From the NCBI RefSeq assembly GCF_030285925.1, contig NZ_CP127251.1:2108001-2172000 (forward strand): DNA of 64,000 bases, given 5' to 3'. The stretch is from Devosia sp. YIM 151766 (GTDB lineage: Bacteria > Pseudomonadota > Alphaproteobacteria > Rhizobiales > Devosiaceae). The first letter of the stretch is position 1. The number at the start of each line of letters is the position of its first letter. Below the pieces are notes generated by a model. It was not told where the DNA came from and did not search any database. It saw only the letters and a list, made by a program, of their open reading frames with translations. The translations under genes and the position numbers were made by a program. Positions 34,864-42,739 of the stretch are shown piece after piece.

Positions 34864-35487
34864 TTGGACAATGCTGCGCTGATTTCACGCCTTTTCGACG
34901 TCATCGAAAAGCATATCGCTCCGGTAACGGCCGCCGGCGTCGCCCGCGGCAACAAACTCTTCGGCGCGGCGATCCTCCGGAAATCCGATCTCTCGGTGGT
35001 CGTGGCCGAAACCAATAACGAGATCGACAATCCCCTCTGGCATGGCGAAATGCACGCCATCAAGCGCTTCTTCGAAATCCCGGCGGACCAGCGCCCGCTG
35101 GCCAAGGATTGCCTGTTCCTGGCCACCCACGAGCCCTGCTCGCTATGCCTTTCCGGCATCACCTGGTCGGGCTTCGATAATTTCTATTATCTGTTCAGCC
35201 ATCAGGACAGCCGCGACAGCTTCGCCATTCCCTACGACATCCAGATTCTCAAGGCGGTCTATGCCGTGCCGGAACCGGAAACCGGGCAAGTCTCTCCCGA
35301 TCGCGACCTCTACAATCGCAGCAATTCGTTCTGGACCAGCCATGGCATCCAGGAAATGATCGCCAGCCTCGATCGCAGCGGCAAGGAAGCGCTGATGGCC
35401 CGCTTTGACGAGATCACCGCGCTTTATGGCGAGCTTTCAAAGACCTATCAGCAGGACAAGGGCCATAAAGGCATCCCGCTGGCATAG
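34864..35487 (+). CDS. Cytidine/nucleoside deaminase-family protein
   Basis: 207 residues from TTG 34864. The ribosome-binding site AAGGA is inside the end of the preceding gene, which suggests coupled translation. The zinc site of the deaminase superfamily is complete: WHGEMHAI (His and catalytic Glu near 58-60) and THEPCSLC (two Cys near 93-96). It is longer than tRNA adenosine or cytosine deaminases, with an extra helical C-terminus. The substrate is unknown; closeness to the purine genes is suggestive only. Confidence 0.8.
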   Translation: MDNAALISRLFDVIEKHIAPVTAAGVARGNKLFGAAILRKSDLSVVVAETNNEIDNPLWHGEMHAIKRFFEIPADQRPLAKDCLFLATHEPCSLCLSGITWSGFDNFYYLFSHQDSRDSFAIPYDIQILKAVYAVPEPETGQVSPDRDLYNRSNSFWTSHGIQEMIASLDRSGKEALMARFDEITALYGELSKTYQQDKGHKGIPLA

Positions 35488-35493
35488 CCAGGG

Positions 35494-35622
35494 TTATTCC
35501 GCCGCCACCGCCGCTGGCAGATATTGACTGCGCGGCACCTCGGCGAACGTCGCAGCAAAGGTCAGAACGCTGATCGCCAGCGCGGTGAAGAATATTTGCA
35601 ACCCCGCTTTCACCCGCGCCAT
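35494..35622 (-). CDS. Small secreted or single-span protein
   Basis: 42 residues: a basic N-terminus (MARVKAGLQ), a hydrophobic stretch (IFFTALAISVLTFAATFA) and a short polar tail (EVPRSQYLPAAVAAE). GAGG lies seven bases before the ATG, which supports translation. It converges with the deaminase gene and is divergent from otsB. It may be a signal-peptide-bearing small envelope protein; no function is known. Confidence 0.55.
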   Translation of the reverse strand: MARVKAGLQIFFTALAISVLTFAATFAEVPRSQYLPAAVAAE

Positions 35623-35776
35623 TCGGACACCTCGCTCTTGGCCTGACCGCCACCCCAATACGCTCTCGCCCCCGCCCGCATAAATCCCGCCAGGCGCATG
35701 GCTGCCATGCGGCCCGAACCTTTTGAGCTTCCCGGCGTTGGAAATGCTGGCCAGTATTGCAACCGAGGAAGTTTCC

Positions 35777-36568
35777 ATGTCCGACCTGATTGCTCATTCC
35801 GGCGGCTCGGTTCCCCTGCTCGCCGTCTTTACCGATTTCGACGGCACCTTGGTCGAGATCGCCGAAACCCCCGATTCGATCGAAGTGCCGTCTGAACTGG
35901 CGGGACGCATCGACCGGGCGCTGCACGATTTTGGCAATGCCTTCGCCGTCCTGACCGGCCGCGAGATTGCCGACATCGACCGCTATCTGTCGCCCCTGCA
36001 ATTGCCGGTGGCCGGGGCCCACGGGGCCCAGCGCCGCCGCGCCGACGGCAGCCGCGAAGAAGTCGACGCGGCGATCATTGCCGGTGCCGACGCCATCGCC
36101 CACTCGCTGGAGGCGCTGACCGTCGCCAATCCCGGCCTGCTGGTCGAAGCCAAGGACGGCGCCGTCGCCCTGCACTTCCGCCAGGCACCCGAATTGGAAA
36201 ACGCGGTGCATCAGGCCATGCAGGATGCCTTGCTCGACCATCCTCAATTCACCCTGGTGCCCGGTAAGATGGTGCTCGAAGCCCGCCCCATCGGTTTCGA
36301 CAAGGGCGCGGCGCTCCGCGCCTTCATGCAGGAAGAACCTTTTGCCGGCCGTACGCCGATCTTCATCGGCGATGACCGCACCGATGAAGACGCCTTCCGC
36401 GCTGCCCAGGATTTGGGCGGCATCGGCATCAAGCTGGGCGAGGGCGATACTGCCGCCCGCATGCGCATCGCCGATGTGGCCTCGGTCTACGCCCTGCTGC
36501 AAGGCCTGGGCGACATCGCCAACCGCAATCAATCGGATAATCCGGCCATGGCGGAAACCACGCACTGA
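35777..36568 (+). CDS. otsB: Trehalose-6-phosphate phosphatase
   Basis: 263 residues from an ATG preceded by GAGGAA. HAD-superfamily motifs: TDFDGTLVEIA near residue 17 (nucleophile Asp and acid/base Asp), LTGREI (motif II Thr), the Lys in GFDKGAALR, and GDDRTDEDAF (motif IV). It dephosphorylates trehalose-6-phosphate to trehalose. otsA follows 63 bp later, so the pair makes the compatible solute trehalose, while the thu genes 7 kb away import and break down disaccharides. Confidence 0.94.
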   Translation: MSDLIAHSGGSVPLLAVFTDFDGTLVEIAETPDSIEVPSELAGRIDRALHDFGNAFAVLTGREIADIDRYLSPLQLPVAGAHGAQRRRADGSREEVDAAIIAGADAIAHSLEALTVANPGLLVEAKDGAVALHFRQAPELENAVHQAMQDALLDHPQFTLVPGKMVLEARPIGFDKGAALRAFMQEEPFAGRTPIFIGDDRTDEDAFRAAQDLGGIGIKLGEGDTAARMRIADVASVYALLQGLGDIANRNQSDNPAMAETTH

Positions 36569-36631
36569 CCTTGTACGCGCCGCCGCGGCGGCCGCATTCT
36601 TTCGTCAAACAGCAAAGGAGCCAGAGGCCCC

Positions 36632-38044
36632 ATGAGTCGCATTGTCATCGTATCGAACCGCACGCCCGGCAAGGGCCCCGCCGCCGGCGGCCTTGCCGTG
36701 GCGCTGCGAAAGGTACTCAGCGAACGCGAGGGCTTCTGGTTCGGCTGGTCCGGCAAGCTCACCGACCAACCTGCCCCGGAGGCGCGCTTCGAGGATATTG
36801 ACGGCCTCACGGTCGCCCAGATCGATCTCACCCGCGACGATCACCACGCCTATTATGCCGGCTTTTCCAATTCCATCCTCTGGCCCAGCTTCCATCTCCG
36901 GCTCGACCTCGCCACCATCGAGAGCCATTGGTATGAAGGCTATCGCCGGGTGAACCAGCAATTCGCCCGCGCGCTGCTGGCGCTGCTCAAGCCCGACGAC
37001 ATCGTCTGGGTGCACGATTATCACCTCATCCCTCTGGCCTCCGAATTGCGCAATCTCGGCGCCCGCAACCGCATCGGTTTTTATCTTCATATCCCCTTCC
37101 CCACCCCCGACGCGCTCTATGCCATCCCGCACCACGAGGAATTGATGCGCGATCTCTCGCGTTACGATCTGGTGGGCATGCAGGCCAAACGTGACGTGTC
37201 CGCCTTCACCGAATTCGCCGAACATCAAGCGTCTTCGACCTTTGGTGGCCATCGCGCCAAGACCGTGGATTTCAGCCGCACCGAGGTGGATGCCTTTCCG
37301 ATCGGCTCGGACCCCGAGGCCTTTGCGCGGCTGGCGGTCAGCCCCGCCGCAACCAAGATGATTCACCGCATGAGGCGGGCCATGGGCAGCCAGCGCCTGA
37401 TCCTGGGCGTCGACCGGCTCGATTATTCCAAGGGCCTGCCGCAGCGTGTGGAAGCCTATGAAAAGCTCCTGACCAACAATGCGCGCCTGCGCCGCTCGGT
37501 CCACCTGTTGCAGGTGGCGCCGCCCTCGCGTGACAGTATCAAGGAATATCAGGAAACCAGCGACGCACTGGACGCCATATGCGGCCGCGTCATGGGCAAA
37601 TTCGCCGAACCCGACTGGCAGCCCCTGACCTATGTGAAACGCGCCTATGGCCAGCCGAGCCTGGCCGGCCTCTACCGTCTCGCCCGAGTCGCGTTGGTGA
37701 CGCCATTGCGCGACGGCATGAACCTGGTGGCCCACGAATTCATCGGCGCCCAGGACCCCGCCGATCCCGGCGTTCTGGTACTGTCGCGCTTCGCCGGCGC
37801 CGCCGAAATCTTCCCGGAGGCGCTGCTGGTCAATCCCTTCGACACCGACGAAACCGCCGAGGCCCTGCGCATCGCCCTCGACATGCCTCAGGACGAACGC
37901 CAGCAGCGCTGGCAGGCGCTGATGGCCGCCGCCAGAAAGCACAATGTCGATGACTGGGCCCTCGGCTTTCTCGCCCGATTGGCGCCGGGCATGCAGGACA
38001 AATCCACCACCAGGGACATTCTCTATCTGGCCTCCGTGGCGTAG
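36632..38044 (+). CDS. otsA: Trehalose-6-phosphate synthase
   Basis: 470 residues, GT20. IVIVSNRTPGKGPAAGGLAVAL at the N-terminus, split here by family loops, binds the glycosyl donor. FWFGWSG, WVHDYHLIPLA, GFYLHIPFPTPD, GVDRLDYSKGLPQR and PLRDGMNLVAHEF with DPGVLVLSRFAGAAE are the standard OtsA motifs. It joins UDP-glucose (or another NDP-glucose) and glucose-6-phosphate. An AAAGGAG site precedes the ATG. A bidirectional terminator follows. Confidence 0.95.
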   Translation: MSRIVIVSNRTPGKGPAAGGLAVALRKVLSEREGFWFGWSGKLTDQPAPEARFEDIDGLTVAQIDLTRDDHHAYYAGFSNSILWPSFHLRLDLATIESHWYEGYRRVNQQFARALLALLKPDDIVWVHDYHLIPLASELRNLGARNRIGFYLHIPFPTPDALYAIPHHEELMRDLSRYDLVGMQAKRDVSAFTEFAEHQASSTFGGHRAKTVDFSRTEVDAFPIGSDPEAFARLAVSPAATKMIHRMRRAMGSQRLILGVDRLDYSKGLPQRVEAYEKLLTNNARLRRSVHLLQVAPPSRDSIKEYQETSDALDAICGRVMGKFAEPDWQPLTYVKRAYGQPSLAGLYRLARVALVTPLRDGMNLVAHEFIGAQDPADPGVLVLSRFAGAAEIFPEALLVNPFDTDETAEALRIALDMPQDERQQRWQALMAAARKHNVDDWALGFLARLAPGMQDKSTTRDILYLASVA

Positions 38045-38101
38045 CGCGCTTCTGACGACGCGAGGGTGACGCTCCCAGAAAGAGGCGCCCCATCCGCAAT
38101 C

Positions 38102-38135
38102 AAAAAGGGCGGCCCCGCAGGACCGCCCCTTTTTT
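38102..38135. terminator. Bidirectional rho-independent terminator between otsA and the helicase gene
   Basis: AAAAA, then GGGCGG (38107-38112), a ten-base middle that pairs partly, CCGCCC (38123-38128) and a run of six T (38130-38135). The A-run on one side and T-run on the other let it work for both converging transcripts. The helicase stop codon overlaps the T-run. Confidence 0.85.
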
Positions 38136-39582
38136 ATGCGTTTGCCATCGCCCGGCGGGCCCGGCCCGCATCGCGCTGGCCCTTGGTCCAGCGCGGCTTG
38201 CCGCCCTTGCCGCTATTGGGCTTGGTGCTGATGATCTTGCCGGTTTCCGAATCGCGGCGCACCGCTTTGGCCGGGACATCATTGCGCCGCTCACCCGCTG
38301 CCGGGGCGCCGGAGCGGACCCGCTCACCACCCGGACGCGGCGTATTGAACTTGCGCGCATTGGCCTTGGGATTGCGCGGACTGCGCGCCCCGGCCGGACC
38401 GCCCGGCGCATTGCGCGCCACGCGCGGCGCCGTGACTTCCTCGACCAGATTGACATCGCCCGATACCGGCAAGGTGCGGCGGATCAGCCGCTCCACGTCA
38501 CGCAGCTTGCTCTTTTCTGTACCGTCGCACAGCGTGATGGCAATGCCCGACGCGCCATTGCGCCCGGTGCGACCGATGCGGTGCACGTAATTTTCCGGAT
38601 CGTCCGGCAATTCGTAATTCACCACATGGGTGATGCCCTGCACGTCGATGCCGCGCGCCGCGATATCGGTGGCGACGAGAATCCGCACCGAACCGCTGGC
38701 AAAGCCCTTGAGCGCCGCCTGCCGCGCATTCTGGCTCTTATTGCCATGGATGGCGGCCGCCTCATGCCCGTCTATCGCTAGGTTCTTGGCCACCCGGTCG
38801 GCGCCATGCTTGGTGCGCGAGAAGATGATGACGCGCTCCATGCCTTCCTTCTCGTCGGCAAGCAGGTCGTTCAACACGCCGCGCTTGGCCTTGGAGCCGG
38901 ACAGGATCACCCGCTGATCGATCTTGACCACGGTTGAGCCCTGCGGCGTCGCCTCGACCTTGACCGGCTCCTTCAGCAGCGTCTTGGCCAGGTCCTCGAC
39001 CTCCGCCGCCATGGTGGCGGAGAACAGCATGGTCTGCCGGCGCAGCCCGATCGCCTTGGCGACGGCGCGCACCGGGGCGATGAAGCCCATGTCGAGCATG
39101 CGGTCGGCCTCGTCCAGCACCAGCCAGCGCGTTTCGTTCAGACGGATCTTGTTGTCGTCCAGCAGGTCCTTGAGACGGCCCGGCGTCGCCACGACGATAT
39201 CGACGCCCTTGGCGATCTTTTGCACCTGATGGTAGCGCGACACGCCGCCCAGCACGAGCACGGTATCGAGCTTCATCTTGGAGCCCGCGAATTTGCGGAT
39301 ATTCTCGTCGATCTGCACGGCCAGTTCCCGCGTCGGCACCAGGATCAGCGCCCGAGTGGTCATCGGCCGGGGGCGGCCGGTCAGTTCGAGCAGGCCGGCC
39401 AGGATCGGCAGGCCGAAAGCCGCCGTCTTGCCCGAGCCGGTCTGGGCAATGCCCATCACGTCCCGGCCCTCGAGCAGTTTGGGAATCGCCTGGCTCTGGA
39501 TTTTAGTGGGCTCGGTGAAGCCGCCGGCAGTCAGGCTGTCGGTAATCAGCGTCGGCAGGCCGAGCGAAATGAAATCGTTCAA
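38134..39582 (-). CDS. DEAD-box RNA helicase (RhlE-like)
   Basis: 482 residues. Helicase motifs in order: Q motif with FTEPTKIQSQAIP, AQTGSGKTAAF (Walker A), PTRELAVQ, VATPGRL, VLDEADRM (DEAD box), SATMAAE, IIFSRTKHGADRVAKNL, VATDIAARGIDVQGI and YVHRIGRTGRNG. The C-terminal 100 residues are basic and low in complexity (RSGAPAAGERRNDVP, KGQRDAGRARRA), as in cold-shock or ribosome-assembly helicases such as RhlE. It has its own 530-bp upstream gap and ends at the shared terminator. Confidence 0.93.
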   Translation of the reverse strand: MNDFISLGLPTLITDSLTAGGFTEPTKIQSQAIPKLLEGRDVMGIAQTGSGKTAAFGLPILAGLLELTGRPRPMTTRALILVPTRELAVQIDENIRKFAGSKMKLDTVLVLGGVSRYHQVQKIAKGVDIVVATPGRLKDLLDDNKIRLNETRWLVLDEADRMLDMGFIAPVRAVAKAIGLRRQTMLFSATMAAEVEDLAKTLLKEPVKVEATPQGSTVVKIDQRVILSGSKAKRGVLNDLLADEKEGMERVIIFSRTKHGADRVAKNLAIDGHEAAAIHGNKSQNARQAALKGFASGSVRILVATDIAARGIDVQGITHVVNYELPDDPENYVHRIGRTGRNGASGIAITLCDGTEKSKLRDVERLIRRTLPVSGDVNLVEEVTAPRVARNAPGGPAGARSPRNPKANARKFNTPRPGGERVRSGAPAAGERRNDVPAKAVRRDSETGKIISTKPNSGKGGKPRWTKGQRDAGRARRAMANA

Positions 39583-39899
39583 ACTATTAATCTTTCATAT
39601 GGCGCGAAACCGCGCGCACGCCTACCGCACACGCAGCGAGCGCTTCTTGAATTGTGCAATCGGGCGATAGGGATTTATCGCGCGGGTGCAGGCTCAAACC
39701 CGGACCGCTTTCAGGTCTCCGGGCCGACTCCGCTGCTCACCGCTTGAGTAAGAAGAGAAGTCCATCAGCGGTCATTCTGCCGCGACGTGATGCACATATG
39801 GGGGAGTTGCAGAAAAATAGCAAGCACAACAAGCGCATGGGAGCATTGTGCATTCGAGGATCAACCCCGCCCCGAGCGTCACCACTCCCCAACCCAGAT
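39583..39899. other. Helicase leader/promoter region
   Basis: About 320 bp upstream of the helicase gene. It is likely to hold its promoter and a leader. Short reading frames with hydrophobic starts can be found on the minus strand but none has good support. Confidence 0.4.
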
Positions 39900-39971
39900 C
39901 GTCACCCTCGCGCTTGACGCGAGGGCTCTTGCGGTGCCGGTAACACCCTCGCGTCAAGCGCGAGGGTGACG
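39900..39971. repeat. Perfect 26-bp inverted repeat (GTCACCCTCGCG family)
   Basis: The left arm, 39900-39925, and the right arm, 39946-39971, are exact reverse complements over 26 bases, with a 20-base spacer. Each arm is itself palindromic (CCCTCGCG/CGCGAGGG). The same 26 bases occur alone at 15911-15936, and shorter forms are near 4032, 5567 and 38056. It sits between genes on the same strand. Confidence 0.9.
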
Positions 39972-40017
39972 ATTGGCAGTGAGGCTTCCGGCTTGACGAA
40001 GCCGCCGGCTCCTGCGC

Positions 40018-40090
40018 CTCCCTCCCCCTTGAGGGGAGGGAATGAGGGTGGGGGTGGGGGTGGCGGAGCCAGGGCGAGACTGCCGGGTGG
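40018..40090. repeat. CTCCCCTTGAGGGGAG-type dispersed repeat
   Basis: The element has CCTCCCCCTTGAGGGGAGGG, then a G-rich GGTGGGGGTGGGGG stretch, a GGCGGAGCCAGGGCGAG segment and CTGCCGGGTGG. The order is the reverse of the copies near 20848 and 44911. It belongs to the same intergenic repeat family. Confidence 0.75.
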
Positions 40091-40114
40091 CGCCAAAATG
40101 CCCCCATCCCTCCC

Positions 40115-40906
40115 TCAAATCCCCCCATACCAATCATAGCCGTTGTCCTCCCAATAGCCGCCCTTGCCGCGCCCGAACGCCGACAAATCGTCCACCAATT
40201 CGATGGTGTGGAGATATTTCGGCTGTTTGTAGCCCAGCGTCCGCTCGATCCGCAGCCGCAGCGGCGCGCCATTGCTGACCGGCAGCACTTGATCGTTGAG
40301 CCCATAGGAGAGGATCGTTTGCGGGTGATAGGCGTCCACCAGGTCCGAACTGGTATAATAGAGGATGTCGCCCGAAATGGTGCGCTGGATATTGTCGTAG
40401 CAGTGATAGACGCAAAACCGCGCGCTCGGCTTCAACCCGGCCTGGTCCAGCACCGGGCCCAGCGGCGTGCCGGTCCATTTGGCGATACAGCTCCAGCCCT
40501 CGACGCAATCGTGCCGCGTGATCTGCGTACGCTCCGGCATATTGCGCAATTCGGCCAGCGAAAAGCTCACTTCGCGCTCCACCATGCCCTTGATACGCAG
40601 CCGATAGGGCTCGAAGCCGGCCAGGCGCAGAGAGGTGTATTCCGCCGTTGTCGGCTCGGTCGAGCCGTTGGGCTTCATGCCCTGGCGGATTTCGCTTGCC
40701 TCATATTCCCGCGCCAGCACCTGGTCGCCGATCAGCGCCCGCTGCGCCGAATAGGTCAGCACATTGGCCTGTTCCATTGTCTCGCGCACCGGATTGCCGC
40801 GCTGCGCCAGGAAATCGAACTGGTCGCAGCCCGACAGGATCAGCCCCGATCCGGCGGCGGCCGAGCCGAGCAGGAAGCGGCGGCGATTGACGATCAGCCG
40901 GCTCAT
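40115..40906 (-). CDS. Tat-exported molybdopterin oxidoreductase, sulfite-oxidase-like lipoprotein
   Basis: 263 residues. The N-terminus has a twin-arginine motif NRRRFLLGS and a lipobox LSGC with Cys27, so it is likely exported folded and lipid-anchored. The molybdopterin domain of the sulfite oxidase/MsrP group follows, with the Mo-ligand Cys134 in RHDCVEGWSCIAKW, plus YHCYDNIQRT and NGAPLRLRIERTLGYKQPKY. The substrate is unknown. The coupled cytochrome b gene suggests electrons exchange with the quinone pool. The start overlaps the cytochrome stop by ATGA. Confidence 0.9.
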   Translation of the reverse strand: MSRLIVNRRRFLLGSAAAGSGLILSGCDQFDFLAQRGNPVRETMEQANVLTYSAQRALIGDQVLAREYEASEIRQGMKPNGSTEPTTAEYTSLRLAGFEPYRLRIKGMVEREVSFSLAELRNMPERTQITRHDCVEGWSCIAKWTGTPLGPVLDQAGLKPSARFCVYHCYDNIQRTISGDILYYTSSDLVDAYHPQTILSYGLNDQVLPVSNGAPLRLRIERTLGYKQPKYLHTIELVDDLSAFGRGKGGYWEDNGYDWYGGI

Positions 40907-41757
40907 GGCCTGTCTCCTTCCCGCACATCCATATCGGGCCCGGCGCGATACCAGCCGGTGATCATCGAGCGCAGTCCATTGAGGGGTCCCGCCAGCAGCA
41001 CCATGATGAGATGAACGATGAAGAACAGCACCAGCAGCACCATGATCATGAAATGCACGCTCCGCGCCGTCTGCCGCCCGCCGAACAAATCGAGCAGCCA
41101 GGGCCAGGCCGCGTCCATGCCCGGGCTCATGGTCAGGCCCGTCAGCACGATCAGCGGAAACAGCACGAAAAACACGATGAAATAGCTGAGCTTCTGCAAC
41201 GGCGAATAGGATCGGCCCCGCCGGAACCGAAACCGCGCATGGTCGACCACGTCACCCGGCAAACCGCTCACATCGCTACCCTGGGGAAGAATGTCGCGGC
41301 GCAGATGGCCGTTGATGAAACTGGCGACGAACCAGACGAACAAGGCGCCGACGAAAAGCCAGCCGAAGAAAAAATGCACCACCCGGCCGGTCGCCAGATC
41401 GCGGAACGAGGGAATGGTCACCATCCCCGGAAAAGCGGTGAAGGCCGGACTGGTTTCCGGGCCGCTCACACCCAGCACGCCGGTGGTGTCGAATTGCCGG
41501 CCGAACAATATGGTGCGCCCGCGCGGCCCGTCCGGCGTGTTCACCGAGCCGATACGCAGCACCGCATTGTCATATTCGAAGCCGCTTTCCTGGCCGATAT
41601 ACAGGGCCGGATGGGCATTGAAGATCTGCAATCCCGAAAGCAGCAGGAAGAACAGGCAGATCGCCCAGACCCAATGGGTCACCCGCGTCCAGACGGACTG
41701 GCGATAAACCAGCGGCCCCTTGGCCGCCGGCAGGCTCTCGGGCACCTCGTGACTCAT
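40903..41757 (-). CDS. Cytochrome b subunit (b561/Ni-Fe hydrogenase type) partner of the molybdoenzyme
   Basis: 284 residues from the ATG at 41757, chosen for GGGAGG nine bases upstream. Four or five membrane helices carry paired histidines for haem b: TRVTHWVWAICLFF, RVVHFFFGWLFVGALF, and SVHFMIMVLLVLFFIVHLIMV. It resembles FdhI/HyaC-type cytochrome b and not MsrQ. It should anchor the molybdoprotein to the membrane and carry electrons to or from quinone. Coupled to the downstream molybdoenzyme by a 4-bp overlap. Confidence 0.88.
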   Translation of the reverse strand: MSHEVPESLPAAKGPLVYRQSVWTRVTHWVWAICLFFLLLSGLQIFNAHPALYIGQESGFEYDNAVLRIGSVNTPDGPRGRTILFGRQFDTTGVLGVSGPETSPAFTAFPGMVTIPSFRDLATGRVVHFFFGWLFVGALFVWFVASFINGHLRRDILPQGSDVSGLPGDVVDHARFRFRRGRSYSPLQKLSYFIVFFVLFPLIVLTGLTMSPGMDAAWPWLLDLFGGRQTARSVHFMIMVLLVLFFIVHLIMVLLAGPLNGLRSMITGWYRAGPDMDVREGDRP

Positions 41758-41823
41758 ATCGCCACCTCCCGGGAGCAATACGATGTCAAAACCGCGCCGG
41801 TTTCAACTCACCTTGCTTTGAGC

Positions 41824-42471
41824 CTATTCGTCGCGGGCCGCCCAATTCATGCCCCGGCGCAGGATCGTCGCCATATTGGCATTCTCGAATTCCTTGGCGC
41901 GGTGGCCCAGCGTCATATGGAAGACCCGGCCCTGGCCGTGATGACGTTTCCAGGCCACCGGCATCACCACGCCCTCGATCCAGGGCGCATGCTCGCCCGA
42001 AAAGGTCGTGGTCGCCAGCACCTCGATCGACGGATCGACATGCATGTAATATTGCTCGGACGTATAGGGAAACGACTTGATCCCCGCCATGATCGGATCG
42101 TCCGGCTTGGCCACATCGACATTGTAATCGATGATATTGCCCGGATGCGCCACCCATTGGCCGCCGACCATGAACTGGTATTCCACCGAGTCGCGGAAAG
42201 CGTCGCTCATGCCGCCGTGATGGCCGGCCAGCCCCACTCCGTTCTCCACCGCCTTGGTGAGATTTTCCACCTCTTCCTTGGCGATCTTGCTCATCGTGTA
42301 GATCGGAACGATCAGCGACAGGTCGTGAATGGCGGGATCGGCGAAAGCGCTGGTTTCCGTAGCGGTCCGAACCGAATAGCCGTCCTCGTGCAGCCAACGG
42401 CGATAGATGGCGGCACATTCTTCGGGGTCGTGACCTTCCCAACCGCCGTAAACAATCAAAGCACTGCGCAT
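41824..42471 (-). CDS. ThuA-like protein, stand-alone
   Basis: 215 residues from the ATG with GGGGA upstream. The class I glutamine-amidotransferase-like fold of the ThuA family is shown by ALIVYGGWEGHDPEECA, the VGLAGHHGGMSDAFRDS loop, GGQWVAHPG, EQYYMHVDPSIEVLATTTF and GHRAKEFENANMATILRRGMNWA. Its function is likely sugar-related, for example acting on 3-keto sugars, but not proven. It is a second paralogue beside the operonic thuA at 46282. It is divergent from the 5'-nucleotidase. Confidence 0.85.
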   Translation of the reverse strand: MRSALIVYGGWEGHDPEECAAIYRRWLHEDGYSVRTATETSAFADPAIHDLSLIVPIYTMSKIAKEEVENLTKAVENGVGLAGHHGGMSDAFRDSVEYQFMVGGQWVAHPGNIIDYNVDVAKPDDPIMAGIKSFPYTSEQYYMHVDPSIEVLATTTFSGEHAPWIEGVVMPVAWKRHHGQGRVFHMTLGHRAKEFENANMATILRRGMNWAARDE

Positions 42472-42627
42472 GAATATTCCCCGCAAATCAAGCGCGCGGA
42501 GAATACCCTACTCGTCCGCTATTGAAACCCCGTTGCCGCGCCCGGGGCCGGGATGTGAACGAAGCCCGGAAGCGGCGCTTGCCGCACCGGTCCGGATTTG
42601 CTGCACGTACGCCAGAATTTTGACCGG

Positions 42628-42639
42628 AAGGTCCACTTT
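42628..42639. promoter_or_regulatory. GGTCCACTTT motif upstream of the 5'-nucleotidase
   Basis: AAGGTCCACTTT, about 100 bp before the 5'-nucleotidase ATG. Its ten bases GGTCCACTTT are identical to part of the palindrome at 30879-30891 in the uraH/puuE promoter region. It could be a half-site for the same regulator. Only one half is recognisable here. Confidence 0.3.
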
Positions 42640-42739
42640 CGCCTGTCACAAATAGGTGATTAACTGCTGGCGACGCGGCCCGTTGCCGGCATCCCGGCAC
42701 GTTGCGACGTCGACCGCAAAGAGCAAAGGGATAACAGGG

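Noticed and set aside
38045..38100. CGCGAGGGTGACG fragment after otsA as a terminator
   Set aside because: Only a half-palindrome remains; the true terminator is at 38102-38135.
39737..39853. 38-codon minus-strand frame with a signal-like start (MRLLCLLFFCNSPICA)
   Set aside because: No good ribosome-binding site, and a second short frame overlaps it; it lies in the helicase leader. Too weak to call.
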